Translations under genes and position numbers: made by a program | In this document: positions 37,388 through 46,064 of the stretch, piece after piece | Layout of the letters: each line of letters starts with the position of its first letter | Numbering within the stretch: the first letter of the stretch is position 1 | Assembly: GCF_016031615.1 (NCBI RefSeq) | Contig: NZ_JACYXC010000001.1 | Span: 2,232,001-2,296,000 of the forward strand | Reading direction: 5' to 3' | DNA from: Streptomyces pactum | Lineage (GTDB): Bacteria > Actinomycetota > Actinomycetes > Streptomycetales > Streptomycetaceae | Length of the DNA stretch: 64,000 bases | The notes under the pieces: model-generated | Database searches by the model: none | The model's input: only the letters and a program-made list of their open reading frames with translations | What the model was told of the DNA's origin: nothing

Positions 37388-38788
37388 TCATCCAGCGCCG
37401 GCGGTCCTCCGCCTGCGGACGGTGAGGATCGCCCCGCCACCGACGGCTATCAGTACCACGGCCATGCCGGTGAGGACGGGTGTGGTGTCGCCGCCGCCCG
37501 TCGCGGCGAGACCGCCTCCCCCGGCGCTGCCGCCGCCGATGGTGCCGCCGTAGGAGGCCGGGGTGAGTTGGGTGGTGAGGCCCTCGCCGCGCTGCGCACC
37601 GCGGGCCGTCTCGCAGTCCAGCGCGCCGGTGAAGGTCTCCTCGAACCCGTCGGGGCCGGTGATCGTCAGTTTGTAGGGCTGGTCCTCCTTCACCGGCACG
37701 GTGATGGTTTTGGACTCGCCGGCCCCTACCGTGTGCCGGGCGCCCGCGAGTTCGAAGGTGAACGGCGCGTCACCCTTGTTGGTGGCCGTGACGTCCACGC
37801 CACCCTCGGCGCAGTTCTCCTGGGCGGTCAGGGCGGGTACCGGGCCCCGCTCGGCCCAGACCGCGGTGGCGGTGGCGGACACGGTGCTGTCGCTGGAACC
37901 GGCCAGGATCTGGGTCTGGCTGGTGGTGTCGCTGGTGAAGGCGCGGCCGACCGGCACCTTGGTGACGGCCTGCGCGGTCAGCGAGGCCGCGCCGTCCGGG
38001 GTGCCGGCGGGCACGTCCACGTACAGCTGGGTCCCGTCGGTCGCGCTCGTCACCTCCTCGCCCCGGCCGTCCACCACCCGCACCCCGGAGGTGGCGGAGT
38101 CGCCGGACGCGGTGACCGTGACACCGCCGGCGTCGGTACGGACGGTGATCGGGCCGAGCCGTTCGCCGGAGCGGCCGGAGATGGCAGGCCGGTCCAGGGC
38201 CAGCGACGCCCGCGGCTCCTTCCGGTCCTCGGCCTCGCGCTCCAGGTAGTCGGCTAGCTTCTCGGCCGCCGGGTCCACCGCCTCCACGTCCGCGTCGTCG
38301 GAGAACCGCCAGATGGCCACCTGGGTGCCCGCGGCCGCCGTCTCCTGGGTGAGGGGCCCCGACCCCGCCTGCGCGGCCAGCTCCGTCAGGTCGTTCACCT
38401 GGGGGTAGGAGTTCTGCAGGATCCAGCGGATCTTGCCGGCGTCCTCGTTGGCGTGCAGCGAGGTCGCGTTCCAGGGCCTCTCCTGGTACCTCGCCTGCGC
38501 CAGCGTCGGGGTGTGCACGTCGATGCAGTAGGTGTGCAGGGTGCCACCGTTGTCCACGGTCATCTGGAAGAGACCGGCGCTGATCTGCTGCGGCGTGCCG
38601 TTGTCGCGGACCACGGCCAGGTCGGACACGGTGAGCCCGTTGAGGGTGGCCGAGGCGCCACCGGGGTTCGGGGTCACCTCGTGCGCGGCGGCGGGCCCGG
38701 CCGTGGCCAACGCCCCCGCCGAGGCCGTCCCGGAGGCGAGCACCGCGGCGGCAAGGCGGGCAGCGCCCCGCCTCCTTGCAGAGATCAT
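37388..38788 (-). CDS. Thioester-domain (TQXA) surface protein with sortase signal
   Basis: 466 residues, ATG 38788 behind AAGGGGAAATC. A signal peptide (Arg-rich start, Ala-rich core, cleavage near PAAAHEV) leads to a thioester domain. Its reactive bond is expected between Cys88 (LHTYCIDVHT) and Gln156 (AAGTQVAIWRFSDD), the motifs that name the TQXA family. Beta-rich stalk repeats follow. The C-terminus has LAATG, a hydrophobic helix and RRRR, a class E-type sortase signal. Related proteins form covalent bonds to host or surface targets in Gram-positive bacteria; in Streptomyces the role is unclear, possibly adhesion or hyphal surface assembly. It is monocistronic. Confidence 0.9.
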   Translation of the reverse strand: MISARRRGAARLAAAVLASGTASAGALATAGPAAAHEVTPNPGGASATLNGLTVSDLAVVRDNGTPQQISAGLFQMTVDNGGTLHTYCIDVHTPTLAQARYQERPWNATSLHANEDAGKIRWILQNSYPQVNDLTELAAQAGSGPLTQETAAAGTQVAIWRFSDDADVEAVDPAAEKLADYLEREAEDRKEPRASLALDRPAISGRSGERLGPITVRTDAGGVTVTASGDSATSGVRVVDGRGEEVTSATDGTQLYVDVPAGTPDGAASLTAQAVTKVPVGRAFTSDTTSQTQILAGSSDSTVSATATAVWAERGPVPALTAQENCAEGGVDVTATNKGDAPFTFELAGARHTVGAGESKTITVPVKEDQPYKLTITGPDGFEETFTGALDCETARGAQRGEGLTTQLTPASYGGTIGGGSAGGGGLAATGGGDTTPVLTGMAVVLIAVGGGAILTVRRRRTAGAG

Positions 38789-38992
38789 GATTTCCCCTTC
38801 GGGCGGGCACAGGTATCGAGGCGTGCCTCGCCGGCGAACTCGGTGCGCAGAATCCCCCGTTGATCGTCTTCAGGGATCCTAAGGAGACGGCAGACCTTGA
38901 TCCCCAGGAAACCGAACAGCCAACCGATCCGAATCGGAATCGTTATCACCGAGCCCGATCCGTAACCTGCCGTTCCCGTCAAAGCCCGGACA

Positions 38993-39655
38993 TCATGGGG
39001 TTGTTGCCCCCACCAGCTGGGGCCTGGCCAGGGAAACCCTGCGGAAGGCGGCCGTCCCCCGACTGAGGTCGTGCCCGACCGCCACCGCGTCGATCTCCGC
39101 GGAGACCCAGCGGGCCCCGGCACCGCCGGAGCCTCCGCGCCGGGGCCGATCCGGCGGGCTCCCGCCGGGCCCGGACCCGGCGCCGTTGACCTCCCCCGCG
39201 CCGGTGGCCTGCTCCGTGCCGGTCGCGTCGTCACGGGGCACCGCCTCGGCCCCGGACGGCCCCGGCGCGCCGGCGGTGCCGCCCGCTGCGTCCCAGGCGT
39301 CCCGGCCCTCCGGCGCACCACGTGCCGTACCGGGGCCCCCGGGGGCGGCGTCAGGGGCCGCGCCCGCCGCCGGCACCGGACGCTCCTCGCGCCACTCCTC
39401 GCGGACGCGCAGCCTGCCGTGCACCACCAGGGGTTCGCCGAGCGTCACCGACGCCGCGAGATTCTCGGCGAGGGAGCGCCAGGCCCACACGGTGTAGAAG
39501 CTCGTGCTCCCGTCAACCCAGCTCTGCCGGGTCCGGTCCCACCGCCGCGCCGTCGCGGCCAGCCGGAACCGGACCACGCCCGCCCCGCTCGCCGTCAGCC
39601 GGTACTCCGGCTGCGTCGCCACATTTCCCACCACGGTCACCAGGGTCTCGTTCAC
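38993..39655 (-). CDS. ssb: Single-stranded DNA-binding protein with inserted disordered loop
   Basis: 220 residues from GTG 39655 (MNETLVTVVGNVATQPEYRL) behind GAGGCGG; the longer frame lacks a ribosome site. The OB fold reads ETLVTVVGNVATQPEYRLTA, VVRFRLAATARRWDRTRQSW and STSFYTVWAWRSLAENLAAS. A Gly/Pro/Ala-rich insert of about 75 residues lies between REEWREERPV and the last strands (WVSAEIDAVAVGHDLSRGTA). Homologues usually join these directly. It resembles the second SSB of Streptomyces rather than the replication SSB with the acidic tail; no acidic C-terminal tip is present. Confidence 0.88.
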   Translation of the reverse strand: MNETLVTVVGNVATQPEYRLTASGAGVVRFRLAATARRWDRTRQSWVDGSTSFYTVWAWRSLAENLAASVTLGEPLVVHGRLRVREEWREERPVPAAGAAPDAAPGGPGTARGAPEGRDAWDAAGGTAGAPGPSGAEAVPRDDATGTEQATGAGEVNGAGSGPGGSPPDRPRRGGSGGAGARWVSAEIDAVAVGHDLSRGTAAFRRVSLARPQLVGATTP

Positions 39656-40121
39656 CGGGATCCGCCTCCTCAACTCCGTTGTCGGCTCGTGCCGTTCCGG
39701 CTCCATGCTGCACGGATGCGCCGGAGCCCGCCGGAGCCTGTGGAGGGGCGGGGACTTGTGGAGAAGACCGTCCTTCGATCGGGTGAATCTGCCGGTGGGG
39801 ACCGACGTGCTGGATGCGTGGCGCGGCTCGGTGCGTTGCGTTCGGTGCGGTGCGGTGCGGTTCAGTGGTGGGGTCGGTGCGGTGTGGCTCGGCAGCGGTC
39901 ACCCGTTCCCCGGGGCGAGGGTGCCGGCCGTGCCTGTCGTGCCGTGGCCCGTCGCCGCGGGGACGTACCCGTACCCACCCCTTGCCGGCCCGTGCCGACG
40001 ACCATGGCACAGGCCCCGTACCCGCAGGCCCCGTACCCGCGCAAGCCCCCGTACCCGCAGATCCCGTACCGCCGGGCCCCCGCCCCCGCCGGCGCCCGCA
40101 CCCACAGACCCCGGAGGCCGA
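39656..40121. other. Spacer with GGTGC and CCGTACCCGCA short repeats
   Basis: Bases 39835-39900 carry GCGGTGCGGTGCGGT-like runs, and 39995-40080 repeat CCGTACCCGCAG four times. The plus-strand translation of the latter (YPQ-type repeats) lies in the terminal region of the GTPase gene and is not taken as coding. Confidence 0.5.
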
Positions 40122-43100
40122 TCAGCCGGCGGCCGCCACCACGTACTTCTCGCGCACCTCGCGGTAGCGCAGCAGTTCCGCCGCCACCGGTTCCAGCACC
40201 CGCGCCCGGCCGCACCCCGCGGCGGCGTCCCGGAGCCGTCGTTCCACCGCCTCCCCATGGGACCGGGCCGGGCCCCGTGCGGACAGCGCGCAGGCCCAGG
40301 CCAGGACCGGACCGCCGGACGCGGCACCCGCGAACAGCGCCACCGGCGGCCACCACGCGCCGGCCGCCTGGCCGGTGAGCACGCCCAGCAGCCAGCCCAC
40401 CGCGACCAGTTGCGCGATCACCAGCGTCAGCTGGAACGACGCCACCACCGACCACCACGCGGGCCGGTCCGGCCGGCCGCCCGGCGCGGCACAGGCCACC
40501 GCCTCGTCCACCGCCTCCGGCAGCCCCTCCGCACCCGCGCGCGCGGCTTCCCGTACCGCCTGCGCCCAGGCTCCGGACAGTCCGGTGGCCGCCTCGTCCG
40601 CCAGAATCCGGACCGCCTCGTCCACCGCGGGCCGGGCCGTCACCGGAGCCACCGCCATGGCTCCGCCGGGGTCCTTCGCCGGACCGTTCCGGGCGCGCCG
40701 GCGCAGCCGGGTCCAGGGGACCCCGCAGGCGCGGTGCGCCTCGCGCAGCCAGACGCGTTCCGCCGCCTGTCCCACGGCCGCCGCGCCGGCCGCCTCGGCC
40801 AGCCGGTCCTCGAACGCGGCGCGGGCGTGCTCGGTCATGCCGACCGGTCCGCCGTCCGTCACGTAGCAGGGCCGCAGCCGGCCGGTGGCCCCGTCCACAT
40901 CGGCCGTCAGGCGGCGCTCGGCCGCACCGCACTCGCCCACGAACCGGCCGAGCGAAGCGCGCAGATCGCCGATCCCGCGCCCGGTGAGGGCGGACACCGG
41001 CAGCACCGTGGCGCCCGGTTCGCCGTGTTCGCCGAGCGCCAGCCCGTCCTCGTCCAGCAGTCGCCGCAGGTCGTCCAGGACCTGGTCGGCCGCCTCGCCG
41101 GGCAGCCGGTCCACCTGGTTGAGGACGACGAAGGTGACCTCCGCGTACCCGGCAAGCGGACGCAGGTAGCGCTCGTGCAGGACGGCGTCCGCGTACTTCT
41201 CCGGGTCCACCACCCACACCACCGCGTCCACCAGTCCGAGCAGCCATTCCACCCGCTCCCGGTGCCCGGCCGCCGCGGAGTCGTGGTCCGGCAGGTCCAG
41301 CAGGACCAGGCCGCGGAGCCCGGGGTCGTGCGGGTCGGCCGGGAGGTGGCGGGACCGGGGCGCGATGCCGAGCCGGTCGAGCAGGCCGTCGGCGTGGTCG
41401 GTCCAGGCGCAGGAGACCGGTTCCGCGGTGGTCGGACGCCGCACCCCGGCCCGGGAGATCTCCACCCCCGCCAGGGCGTTGAAGAGGGTGGACTTCCCGC
41501 TCCCGGTGGCACCCGCGAGCGCCACCACGGTGTGCCCCAGCGAGTGACGGCCGCGCGCCGCCGCCCCGTCCAGTACCCGCCCGGCCTCGGCCAGCGCCCG
41601 CCGGTCCAGGCGGCTGCGGGAGAGGCCGATCAACTCGCGCAGTGCGTCCAGCCTGGGCCGGAGCGGGCGGGCCGCGCCGTGGGAGGGCCGGGGCTCGTAC
41701 ACCTCGAACGCCCGCTCCCCGCCGTACCCCGGGACGTCGGCGTAGTCCGGGTCCGCGCCGTATCCCGGGTCCGTGCCGTACCCCAATCCCGCGCCGTACG
41801 CCGGCTCCGTGCCGTACGCCGGCGTCGCGGCGTGCCCTGGGCCCGGGACGTACGCCGGGGCCGGGGCGTACGCCGGGGCCGGGGCGGCCTTCCGGGCGGC
41901 CTCCCCGCGGGCCTCTTCCCGGGGTGCGTAGGGGGCGTCGGAGCCGGGAGACCGGCCCGGCCTCCCGTTGCTCACGACTCCACCCCGCCCGTGACCGGGG
42001 AACGGGCCTCCCCGGCCGGCGTCCTCGGGCCCGTACCGGCCGGCGTTCCCGGGCCCCTCGTCGGCCGCCCTGCCCGGGGGCGGTGGTGCGGGCCAGGACC
42101 CGGCGCTCGGGCGGGCTGCGGTACGGCCGGAGGGTGCCTCCCCGTCCCCGGCCCGCTCCGTCCGCCGCGGCGGGGGAAGTTCACCGCCCCGGAACCCGTC
42201 GTCCGGGAGTCCGCCGTCCCGGAACCGGTCCTCCGGGAGGTCGCCCTCCCGGACCTCCTGACCCCGGAGCCGGTCGTCGCGGAACCGCTCGTCCCCGAGC
42301 CGGTCACCCCGCGGGGGACTGTCGTGAGGCCGGTCGTGAAGCCGGTCATCCGGGGCCGTACCGTCCCCGCTGCCACCGCGCCCGTACGAGCCGTCCCCGG
42401 GGCCGCGGGCACCGTCCCCGGACGGGCCGTCCCCGGACCGATCGCCACCGAGCGGGCGGTGGCCATACGAGCCGCCGCCGAACAAGTCGTCGCCGGCTTC
42501 CGCGAGATCCTCCGGGCCGGGTACGCCGATGGTCGGGCCGGGCGTCGGGGTCCGCTCCCCCGGCTCCGTCCGGTACGTCTCCCGTGGCGGGTGGAGCCGC
42601 CGGGCGATCAGACCGTCGTTCCACGCGTGGCCCGGTGCGGGCCGGGGGTCGGGCGACCGGCGCCGCCCGTCCCCGTCCGGATCCGGTTCCGGCCCGGCCT
42701 CTCCATCCGCCGGACGGGCGGAGGGCGACGGGGCCTGCCGGCTCCCCTGAACGCCGGCCGCGGACGGGCCGGAAGGGTGCTCCGCCGCCGACGGCTCCCC
42801 CGCGTCGTTCCGGTCTCCGGCGCCGTGACCGGTCGCCCGACCCGGGTCCGAGGCCGGCTCCCGGCCGGGGGCCGATGCCTGCTCCGCGGGGTCACCGTCG
42901 GTCCTGCCGACGGGCGCGGGGCCGCCCGGGCCGGTACGGCCGGTGTCCGGCGCGTAGCCGCCACTCTCCGCACGGCCGGCCGGGGCGGGGCCGGCGTTCT
43001 CCCGGCCGTTGCCCGCCACGCGCTCGGTGTCCGCCACCCGGCCGGCGTGCGCCCCCGCGGCACCCGGCCAGGACCGGGCGTCCGTCCGTACGCCACCCGG

Positions 43101-43190
43101 TACGGGACCGGTGTCCGGCCGGTCGGTGGCCGGTGCGGTGCCGTCCGGTCCCGCTCCGTGGTGCGGTTCGGTGGCCGTCACCTCGATCAC
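40122..43190 (-). CDS. YfjP-type dynamin-superfamily membrane GTPase
   Basis: GTG 43190 overlaps the stop of the upstream GTPase gene (GTGA). The first about 480 residues are a Pro/Gly/Asp/Arg-rich, disordered region. The GTPase domain then has ALAGATGSGKSTLFNALAG (G1), LLDLPDHDS (G3) and VVLNQVDRLPG (G4). Near the C-terminus two or more membrane segments (WWSVVASFQLTLVIAQLVAV, ALFAGAASGGPVLAWACAL) anchor it. Such GTPases act on membranes. The coupled pair resembles the arrangement of the Streptomyces dynamin-like DynA/DynB proteins that stabilise sporulation Z-rings; whether this is that locus needs a homology search. The very long disordered N-terminus is unusual. Confidence 0.88.
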   Translation of the reverse strand: MIEVTATEPHHGAGPDGTAPATDRPDTGPVPGGVRTDARSWPGAAGAHAGRVADTERVAGNGRENAGPAPAGRAESGGYAPDTGRTGPGGPAPVGRTDGDPAEQASAPGREPASDPGRATGHGAGDRNDAGEPSAAEHPSGPSAAGVQGSRQAPSPSARPADGEAGPEPDPDGDGRRRSPDPRPAPGHAWNDGLIARRLHPPRETYRTEPGERTPTPGPTIGVPGPEDLAEAGDDLFGGGSYGHRPLGGDRSGDGPSGDGARGPGDGSYGRGGSGDGTAPDDRLHDRPHDSPPRGDRLGDERFRDDRLRGQEVREGDLPEDRFRDGGLPDDGFRGGELPPPRRTERAGDGEAPSGRTAARPSAGSWPAPPPPGRAADEGPGNAGRYGPEDAGRGGPFPGHGRGGVVSNGRPGRSPGSDAPYAPREEARGEAARKAAPAPAYAPAPAYVPGPGHAATPAYGTEPAYGAGLGYGTDPGYGADPDYADVPGYGGERAFEVYEPRPSHGAARPLRPRLDALRELIGLSRSRLDRRALAEAGRVLDGAAARGRHSLGHTVVALAGATGSGKSTLFNALAGVEISRAGVRRPTTAEPVSCAWTDHADGLLDRLGIAPRSRHLPADPHDPGLRGLVLLDLPDHDSAAAGHRERVEWLLGLVDAVVWVVDPEKYADAVLHERYLRPLAGYAEVTFVVLNQVDRLPGEAADQVLDDLRRLLDEDGLALGEHGEPGATVLPVSALTGRGIGDLRASLGRFVGECGAAERRLTADVDGATGRLRPCYVTDGGPVGMTEHARAAFEDRLAEAAGAAAVGQAAERVWLREAHRACGVPWTRLRRRARNGPAKDPGGAMAVAPVTARPAVDEAVRILADEAATGLSGAWAQAVREAARAGAEGLPEAVDEAVACAAPGGRPDRPAWWSVVASFQLTLVIAQLVAVGWLLGVLTGQAAGAWWPPVALFAGAASGGPVLAWACALSARGPARSHGEAVERRLRDAAAGCGRARVLEPVAAELLRYREVREKYVVAAAG

Positions 43191-44845
43191 CTCTCCTTCT
43201 CCTTCTGGAGCACGGACAGGGCGGCGATCAGCTGGACCTGGTGCTCCGGGGTGACGTCGAGGGCGTCGAGCGGGGCCAGGCGCCGGTCCCGCTCGGTGTC
43301 CAGCGTCCGTGTCACACAGTCGTCGAGCAGCTGGCCGCCCCGGTCACGCAGGCGCAGCGCGCCGTGGACGCCGAGCGTCTCCGCGAGGGTCTCGCCGGCC
43401 GACCGGGCGCGGCGCCCGCCGAGCAGCGCGGCGGCCTGCAGGGCCGCGATGTCCTCCGGTCGCGGGATCCCGCCCCGTTCGGCGGTGCGCGCCTCCCGCG
43501 CCTCCTCCTCGGCGATCTCCTCCAGGCACCGCCGCCAGCGGCGGGCGGCCACGTCGATCCGGTGGGCGGCGCCGGCCGGGTCGCGCGGGGCGAGGCCGGC
43601 GCGGGCCGCGGGGTCGCGGAGGCCGTGCGCGGTGATCTGTTCGTCCGCGGCCGCGGCGGCGCTGCGGACCAGGGTGGCGAGGGCGTCGGTGAGGGCGGTG
43701 AGCAGTTCGTCGGCGGTGCTGTCCTGGGGGTAGCCGTGCCAGTGGGTGAACGCGCCGCCGGCGAGCGCCGCCCCGGTGCCGATCTCCCGCCGTACCCGGT
43801 CGGCCGCCGCGCGGTAGGCGCTGTCCACCCGCTGGACCAGGCGTACCGCGGCGGAGTGCTGGGCGGCGGCGGCAGCGGCGAGCGCGGGGACCCGGGAACG
43901 CAGCGAGGCGATCACCCCGGCCGCGGTGCGTCCGGCGGCGGCGGCCCGGACCTCCGGGTCGCGGGCGCACCGGGTCAGCCAGTCGCGCAGCGCGGCGACG
44001 GCGGTGCCCGGCAGCAGTCCGCTGCCGCCGCCCGCGGACTCCGGGAGTTCGGGGATGGTGAAGCGGGGCACGTCGCCGAGGCCGGCCGCGCCGAGCAGGG
44101 CCGCGTACTGCCTGGACACATCGGCCGCGACCTGGTGCGGGACCCGGTCGAGCACCGTGACCAGGGTGGCGTCGTACTCCTTGGCGGTGCGCAGCAGGTG
44201 CCAGGGGACCGCGTCGGCGTAGCGGGTGGCGGTGGTGACCAGGACCCAGATGTCGGCCGCGCAGATCAGCTCCGCCGCGAGTTCCCGGTTGCGGGCCACC
44301 AGCGAGTCGATGTCGGGTGCGTCGAGGAGCGCGAGCCCGCGGGGCAGGGTCTCGTCGCACTCGATGCGCAGCTGCCGGACGGGAGCGCCGGTCTCCTCCT
44401 CGTCGTCGGGGAAGTCGGCGTACCCGTCCTCGTCGGCGTCGCTCTGTGCGGGCACCCACACCCGGGTGAGCTGCGGCAGCACCCGTTGGCCGGCGAACCA
44501 GTGGTGGTCGTCGGGGTGGCAGACCAGGACCGGGGTGCGGGTGGTGGGGCGCAGCACCCCGGCCTCGGTGACCCGGCGTCCGACCAGCGAATTCACCAGC
44601 GTGGACTTGCCGGCGCCGGTGGACCCGCCGATGACGGCCAGCAGCGGGGCGTCGGGCGAGCGGAGCCGCGGGACCAGGTAGTCGTCCAGCTGGGCGAGGA
44701 GTTCCGCGCGGTTGCGGCGGGCCCGGTCGGCGCCGGGCAGCGGCAGGGGGAAACGCGCGGCATCGACGCGGTCACGCAGTGCGGACAGCGTGTCGAGCAG
44801 TCGGGGCCGTACGTCCAAGATCGCCACATGGGGAGAATGCACCAT
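43187..44845 (-). CDS. Dynamin-superfamily GTPase, partner of the YfjP-type protein
   Basis: 552 residues if started at ATG 44845 (MVHSPHVAILDVRPRLLD); GTG 44878 in frame adds 11 residues without a ribosome site. G1 is AVIGGSTGAGKSTLVNSLVG, G3 is LLDAPDIDSLVARN, G4 is VTVLDRVPHQV. A long helical stalk with LRSRVPALAAAAAAQHSAAV follows. No clear membrane segment is seen. It is the first gene of the two-gene operon and is coupled to the membrane partner by the GTGA overlap. Expected role: membrane remodelling or septation together with the partner, from family knowledge only. Confidence 0.88.
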   Translation of the reverse strand: MVHSPHVAILDVRPRLLDTLSALRDRVDAARFPLPLPGADRARRNRAELLAQLDDYLVPRLRSPDAPLLAVIGGSTGAGKSTLVNSLVGRRVTEAGVLRPTTRTPVLVCHPDDHHWFAGQRVLPQLTRVWVPAQSDADEDGYADFPDDEEETGAPVRQLRIECDETLPRGLALLDAPDIDSLVARNRELAAELICAADIWVLVTTATRYADAVPWHLLRTAKEYDATLVTVLDRVPHQVAADVSRQYAALLGAAGLGDVPRFTIPELPESAGGGSGLLPGTAVAALRDWLTRCARDPEVRAAAAGRTAAGVIASLRSRVPALAAAAAAQHSAAVRLVQRVDSAYRAAADRVRREIGTGAALAGGAFTHWHGYPQDSTADELLTALTDALATLVRSAAAAADEQITAHGLRDPAARAGLAPRDPAGAAHRIDVAARRWRRCLEEIAEEEAREARTAERGGIPRPEDIAALQAAALLGGRRARSAGETLAETLGVHGALRLRDRGGQLLDDCVTRTLDTERDRRLAPLDALDVTPEHQVQLIAALSVLQKEKER

Positions 44846-45204
44846 TTTGGTGGCTTTTTGAAGCGTATGCCCGCCCACGCGCGGCGATCAGACCCACCCG
44901 GATCAGCCCAGATGGGCGCAGACCGGCGCGCCCGACGGGGGCCCGGGCATAACGAGTGCACAACACCCTGCCCCCGAGGCGCCAAAAACGATGCAGGATT
45001 CGTACCTGCCTGCGATTATCAGGACCGCTTCACCGAACCTCCACAACGTGCCACGGAGGTGAAGCAACCGGGATGAGGTGTACGGGCCCCTATCCTTGTC
45101 CCCGGCAAGGTCACGGATCCGCCGAGCCCGGCCACCGGAAACCCGGCCGGCACCGGTAGGAGCCGCGGGCACCCGGGGGCTACGGTTCCCGACCACCACC
45201 ACCG

Positions 45205-45277
45205 GCCCCCGTAGCTCAGTGGATAGAGCAGGCGCCTTCTAAGCGCTTGGCCGCAGGTTCGAGTCCTGCCGGGGGCG
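45205..45277 (+). tRNA. tRNA-Arg, anticodon UCU
   Basis: The cloverleaf can be drawn base by base: acceptor GCCCCCG/CGGGGGC, D stem GCTC/GAGC, anticodon stem GGCGC/GCGCT around loop CTTCTAA (anticodon TCT), T stem GCAGG/CCTGC around TTCGAGT. CCA is not encoded. It reads the rare AGA codon. A foreign-looking block of genes starts just downstream. Confidence 0.97.
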
Positions 45278-45286
45278 CAAGTCTGT

Positions 45287-45312
45287 GCCCTCCCGTCGGG
45301 GAGGGCTTTTTC
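45287..45312 (+). terminator. Rho-independent terminator after tRNA-Arg
   Basis: GCCCTCCC (45287-45294), loop GTCG, GGGAGGGC (45299-45306), then six T. Classic stem and T-tract ten bases after the tRNA. Confidence 0.92.
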
Positions 45313-45616
45313 CTGCTCAGGGCCGGTATCAGCAGCTACGGCGAAGCCCCGGACGCCCTCTTGACGATCAAGACCGGGCTCCGGGACTGTCCGGCTGTCA
45401 CCGGGTTCTCGCGGGCGGTCGTGTCGAACACACGTCGAGGTTCCCGGGTCGCAGGATCAGCCGACCCCGTGCGCCTCCGGCAGGCCCCCCCGCGGCTTCG
45501 AGCCGCCGCTTCAGATCCGGCAGCCGCCCATCGACGCACCGGGCGTACGCGGCGAGGAGCACAACGCCCGCACCGCTCGCTGCACTCGGTATCCGTAGCC
45601 GGGGCGGTGGTCCGCG

Positions 45617-45874
45617 AAGACGATCGAGGCCGGCAAGCTGACCGGCATCTACAAGAACACCACCCGAGGCATCGCGACCCTGGTCTTCCACTGCAAGCCA
45701 CCCGGCGGCACCGAGCGCACGTCAAGCGAGTCGACAGACGTCGGGTGACTCACGCCCGATCAGGTCAGCGAGCGCATGACCGAGGTTCTCGCGATCAGGC
45801 TCCTGGACGCCCTGGACGGCAGCGGCCCTCACATACGGAGCCACTACGCCAAGCACCTCATCCCAGCGGGATAA
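45617..45874 (+). pseudogene. Nudix hydrolase remnant
   Basis: The plus strand from 45623 reads IEAGKLTGIYKNTTRGIATL, then VFHCKPPGGTERTSSES, a TGA at 45745-45747 where relatives have Trp, and LTPDQVSERMTEVLAIRLLD to TAA at 45872. This is the C-terminal half of a common Streptomyces Nudix hydrolase. The Nudix box itself is missing: upstream only GAVVRE remains, in a different frame. The gene is therefore decayed by deletion, frameshift and a nonsense change, which suits the edge of a mobile island. Confidence 0.75.
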
Positions 45875-46064
45875 GACTTTCCCTACTTCATCAAGGCGGC
45901 TCGCTCCGCTCCCCGCGCGCGGCCCGGCCCCCGGCCGGGCCTGCGCTCCTGTCTCCGCCCCGCTCCAGCCCGGCCGGCGCCCGTGCCGCGCATAGCAGGC
46001 AACCGCCCAAGAGGCATGCCCAATCGCCGTTCACGCACTGCTGTCAGAGCTGGCAAAACGTAAG

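Noticed and set aside
39504..43733. 1409-codon plus frame opposite the SSB and GTPase genes
   Set aside because: Shadow frame; the translation is repetitive Arg/Pro/Gly sequence with no domain.
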